8,172 bases of DNA. Source: Myxococcales bacterium. GTDB lineage: Bacteria > Myxococcota_C > UBA6777. Below are positions 6,673-8,172 of this stretch, one piece after another. The notes beneath the pieces were generated by a model, which ran no database searches, was not told the DNA's origin, and saw nothing but the letters and a program-made list of their open reading frames with translations. Position 1 is the stretch's first letter, and each line of letters begins with the position of its first letter. The translations under genes were made by a program, and so were the position numbers. The stretch is taken from contig JALTMC010000063.1 in NCBI GenBank assembly GCA_027005175.1, positions 1 through 8,172 on the forward strand, given 5' to 3'.

Positions 6673-6718
6673 GAATACGCACAAACTCTCCAATGGGTTT
6701 CAATCTTCAAAGGAAATC

Positions 6719-6769
6719 ATGACCCAAATGCTCGCTCGGCCCCCAATGCAAGATGCATTCCAAAAATGA
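6719..6769 (+). CDS. 16-codon leader ORF overlapping the kinase start
   Basis: ATG at 6719-6721 has a strong AAAGGA Shine-Dalgarno just upstream and encodes MTQMLARPPMQDAFQK before TGA at 6767-6769. The stop overlaps the kinase ATG as ATGA, the classic arrangement for translational coupling. The kinase ATG has no good Shine-Dalgarno of its own, so ribosomes terminating here may initiate the kinase. Alternatively, these codons are the real kinase N-terminus and a one-base error near the AAAAA at 6762-6766 split them. The peptide has no recognised motif. Confidence 0.45.
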   Translation: MTQMLARPPMQDAFQK

Positions 6770-8172
6770 AAAGCATCAACCAATTGCCATCCATTTATGG
6801 TCGCTATATCCTCCTCAACAAATTTGCAATTGGAGGGATGGCCGAGGTTTTTCGAGCCAAATCCTTTGGGGCAGAGGACTTTGAAAAGCTCATTGCGATC
6901 AAAAGACTTTATCCTCACCTTTCGAAAGACCCCTCTTTTGTCCAAATGTTCATCAATGAGGCGAAACTGGCGGCCACATTGAACCATGTCAATGTGGCAC
7001 CGATCTACGATTTTGGGTGCCAGCAGGGCCTATATTATATCGCGATGGAGTATGTACGAGGATGCGATTTAGCTGATTTAATCACGAGATGTCGTCATAG
7101 GCAACAACAGATCCCCTTGGGTCTTGCGATCTGGCTTCTGATCGAGATCTGCAATGGACTCGACTACGCTCACCGCAAACATGATGATCTAGGTCGATTT
7201 CTCAACTTGATCCATCGAGACATCACCCCACAAAACATCCTAATTTCCTTTGAAGGCGAGGTAAAGATTACAGATTTTGGTATCGCGAAGATTCAGATGC
7301 TAGAACGGGATGAGACAACAGGAGGGTTGCTGAAAGGCAAGTTCAGCTATATGTCACCCGAGCAGGTCCGTGGGGACAGGATGGATCATCGCAGCGACTT
7401 GTTTTCCTTGGGAATCGTAGCCTGGGAGTTATTGACGAGCCAGAAGATGTTTGATGGTCCGAATGATTATCACATACTTGAGAAAGTACGAGAAGCCGCA
7501 TACATTCCCGCACGACAATTCAACCCACACTTGCCTTCCGACGTCGAGAATATCATCATTCGAGCATTGACCCGATACCCTGAAGATCGTTACCAAAGTG
7601 TAGGTCAGTTCAGGCTGGACTTGCTCCGGTATTTAAGCAGCTCAGGGCTATTTCCGTCGCGTGCACACCTATCAGCCTTTGTGCGAAAGCTCTTTGACGA
7701 CAAATTACAAAGAGAATCGAAGGAGATCGCGGGAGAGACAAAGATCGCCCGTCAAGTGTGGAGTTCCTTCCACAAGGAAATTGATGCCGCTGCTAGAGAG
7801 CGAAGGACACTTACGATTTCACCGGAAGAGCTAGCGTACGCAGCCCAAACAAGCAGTGTGTCATCCCAGTCTCACCCAGAGATACCCCAAGCTCCTCTTG
7901 GAGGGACGACTCCCAAGGAGCCCATGGCCCAAAGTGGGGTCTCCATTCCCCAGTCCGCTGCTGGACAATCTTATTCAGAGATGATGCTTCCTATACGCAG
8001 CACGAATGATCAACAAGGTGGGGTGCCCTCTCCACAAGGTGGGGCATCCATTCCCCACACCGGCCCCCACCAGAACAATAATACTGCAACTTCATCAAGT
8101 TACCAAAACCTACCTCATCCCTCCACGGACTCTCTGATGCAGCATGGACATTCGTTTCCCACACCACAAGCT
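6766..8172 (+). CDS. Hanks-type serine/threonine protein kinase, N-terminal 469 residues (runs off right edge)
   Basis: A eukaryotic-like Ser/Thr kinase that phosphorylates proteins with ATP; substrate unknown. Starting at ATG 6766 (MKSINQLPSIYGRYILLNKF), the kinase domain spans about residues 14-285. Visible elements are the glycine loop IGGMAEVF (22-29), catalytic Lys46 in AIKRL, alpha-C Glu65 in NEAKLA, hinge AMEYVRG (93-99), the catalytic loop HRDITPQN with Asp152 and Asn157, DFG at 170-172, and SPE (197-199) in place of APE, followed by DHRSDLFSLGIVAWELL. All catalytic residues are present, so it is probably active. After about residue 290 comes a charged region, then from about 355 a Ser/Pro/Gln/Gly-rich, disordered-looking tail with short repeats. 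The frame is open to the last base, so a membrane segment or sensor domain may follow outside the window. An in-frame ATG with a better ribosome site was not found; the leader ORF probably supplies ribosomes by coupling. Confidence 0.93.
   Translation, partial: MKSINQLPSIYGRYILLNKFAIGGMAEVFRAKSFGAEDFEKLIAIKRLYPHLSKDPSFVQMFINEAKLAATLNHVNVAPIYDFGCQQGLYYIAMEYVRGCDLADLITRCRHRQQQIPLGLAIWLLIEICNGLDYAHRKHDDLGRFLNLIHRDITPQNILISFEGEVKITDFGIAKIQMLERDETTGGLLKGKFSYMSPEQVRGDRMDHRSDLFSLGIVAWELLTSQKMFDGPNDYHILEKVREAAYIPARQFNPHLPSDVENIIIRALTRYPEDRYQSVGQFRLDLLRYLSSSGLFPSRAHLSAFVRKLFDDKLQRESKEIAGETKIARQVWSSFHKEIDAAARERRTLTISPEELAYAAQTSSVSSQSHPEIPQAPLGGTTPKEPMAQSGVSIPQSAAGQSYSEMMLPIRSTNDQQGGVPSPQGGASIPHTGPHQNNNTATSSSYQNLPHPSTDSLMQHGHSFPTPQA
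7930..8055 (+). repeat. Imperfect 21-bp (7-residue) repeats in the kinase tail
   Basis: Three related in-frame units begin at 7930, 8014 and 8035, the last two in tandem, encoding QSGVSIP, QGGVPSP and QGGASIP (from residue 389). All share CAA(A/G)GTGGGG at the 5' end. They form part of the low-complexity Ser/Pro/Gln/Gly linker after the kinase domain. Confidence 0.7.

Larger units (their letters stand above)
6412..6718. other. Divergent intergenic region between rpoH and the kinase leader ORF
   Basis: This 307-nt stretch holds no convincing gene. It contains the candidate minus-strand promoter for rpoH and at least one candidate plus-strand promoter for the kinase. A further possible plus-strand pair is TTGTCG (6552-6557) with TACAAT (6576-6581), 18-bp spacer. 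Closely spaced repeats of GTGTCA or GTGTGTCA at about 6519-6536 overlap the rpoH -35 candidate and could bind a regulator. I found no RpoH-consensus promoter here. Confidence 0.6.

Noticed and set aside
6700-6987. 95-codon minus-strand frame over the kinase start
   Set aside because: It is antisense to the kinase P-loop region, whose plus-strand reading is unmistakable.

Overview
The window most resembles chromosomal DNA of a free-living Gram-negative bacterium of the Myxococcota / former Deltaproteobacteria type. The evidence is a penicillin-binding protein 1C (an envelope enzyme mostly of Gram-negatives), an RpoH-type sigma factor, and a Hanks-type Ser/Thr kinase whose P-loop region (GGMAEVF) is in the style common in myxobacteria. 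Base composition looks close to 50% G+C by eye, well below classical Myxococcus, so a lower-GC relative is more likely. The taxonomic placement is inference. No tRNA, rRNA, CRISPR, insertion sequence or phage gene was seen.

Layout, left to right. (1) Positions 1-455, minus strand: a thioredoxin-type glutathione peroxidase running off the left edge, interrupted by an in-frame TAA beside a 12-base A tract. (2) 456-683: a divergent intergenic region with a 31-bp direct repeat at 45-bp spacing. (3) 684-1112, plus: a small SnoaL/NTF2-like protein, followed 8 nt later by a possible 33-codon small ORF. (4) 1360-3912, plus: a full-length PBP1C (pbpC). (5) 3913-4086: a convergent gap with a widely spaced inverted repeat. 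(6) 4087-5307, minus: queA with a GTG start and an insertion of roughly 55-60 residues. (7) 5411-5439: a strong intrinsic terminator for the sigma gene. (8) 5500-6411, minus: the RpoH-type sigma factor. (9) 6412-6718: a divergent promoter region. (10) 6719-6769, plus: a 16-codon leader ORF whose TGA overlaps the ATG of a Ser/Thr protein kinase (6766 to the right edge, incomplete).

The genes do not form one pathway or operon. Separate transcription units cover peroxide defence (GPx), cell-wall synthesis (PBP1C), tRNA queuosine synthesis (QueA), heat-shock type transcription (RpoH) and signalling (kinase). The divergent rpoH/kinase pair is the most suggestive regulatory arrangement. I see no clear undescribed multi-gene system. 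The best leads are the kinase's overlapping leader ORF, the QueA insertion, the stop codon inside GPx, and the direct repeat between GPx and the SnoaL-like gene.
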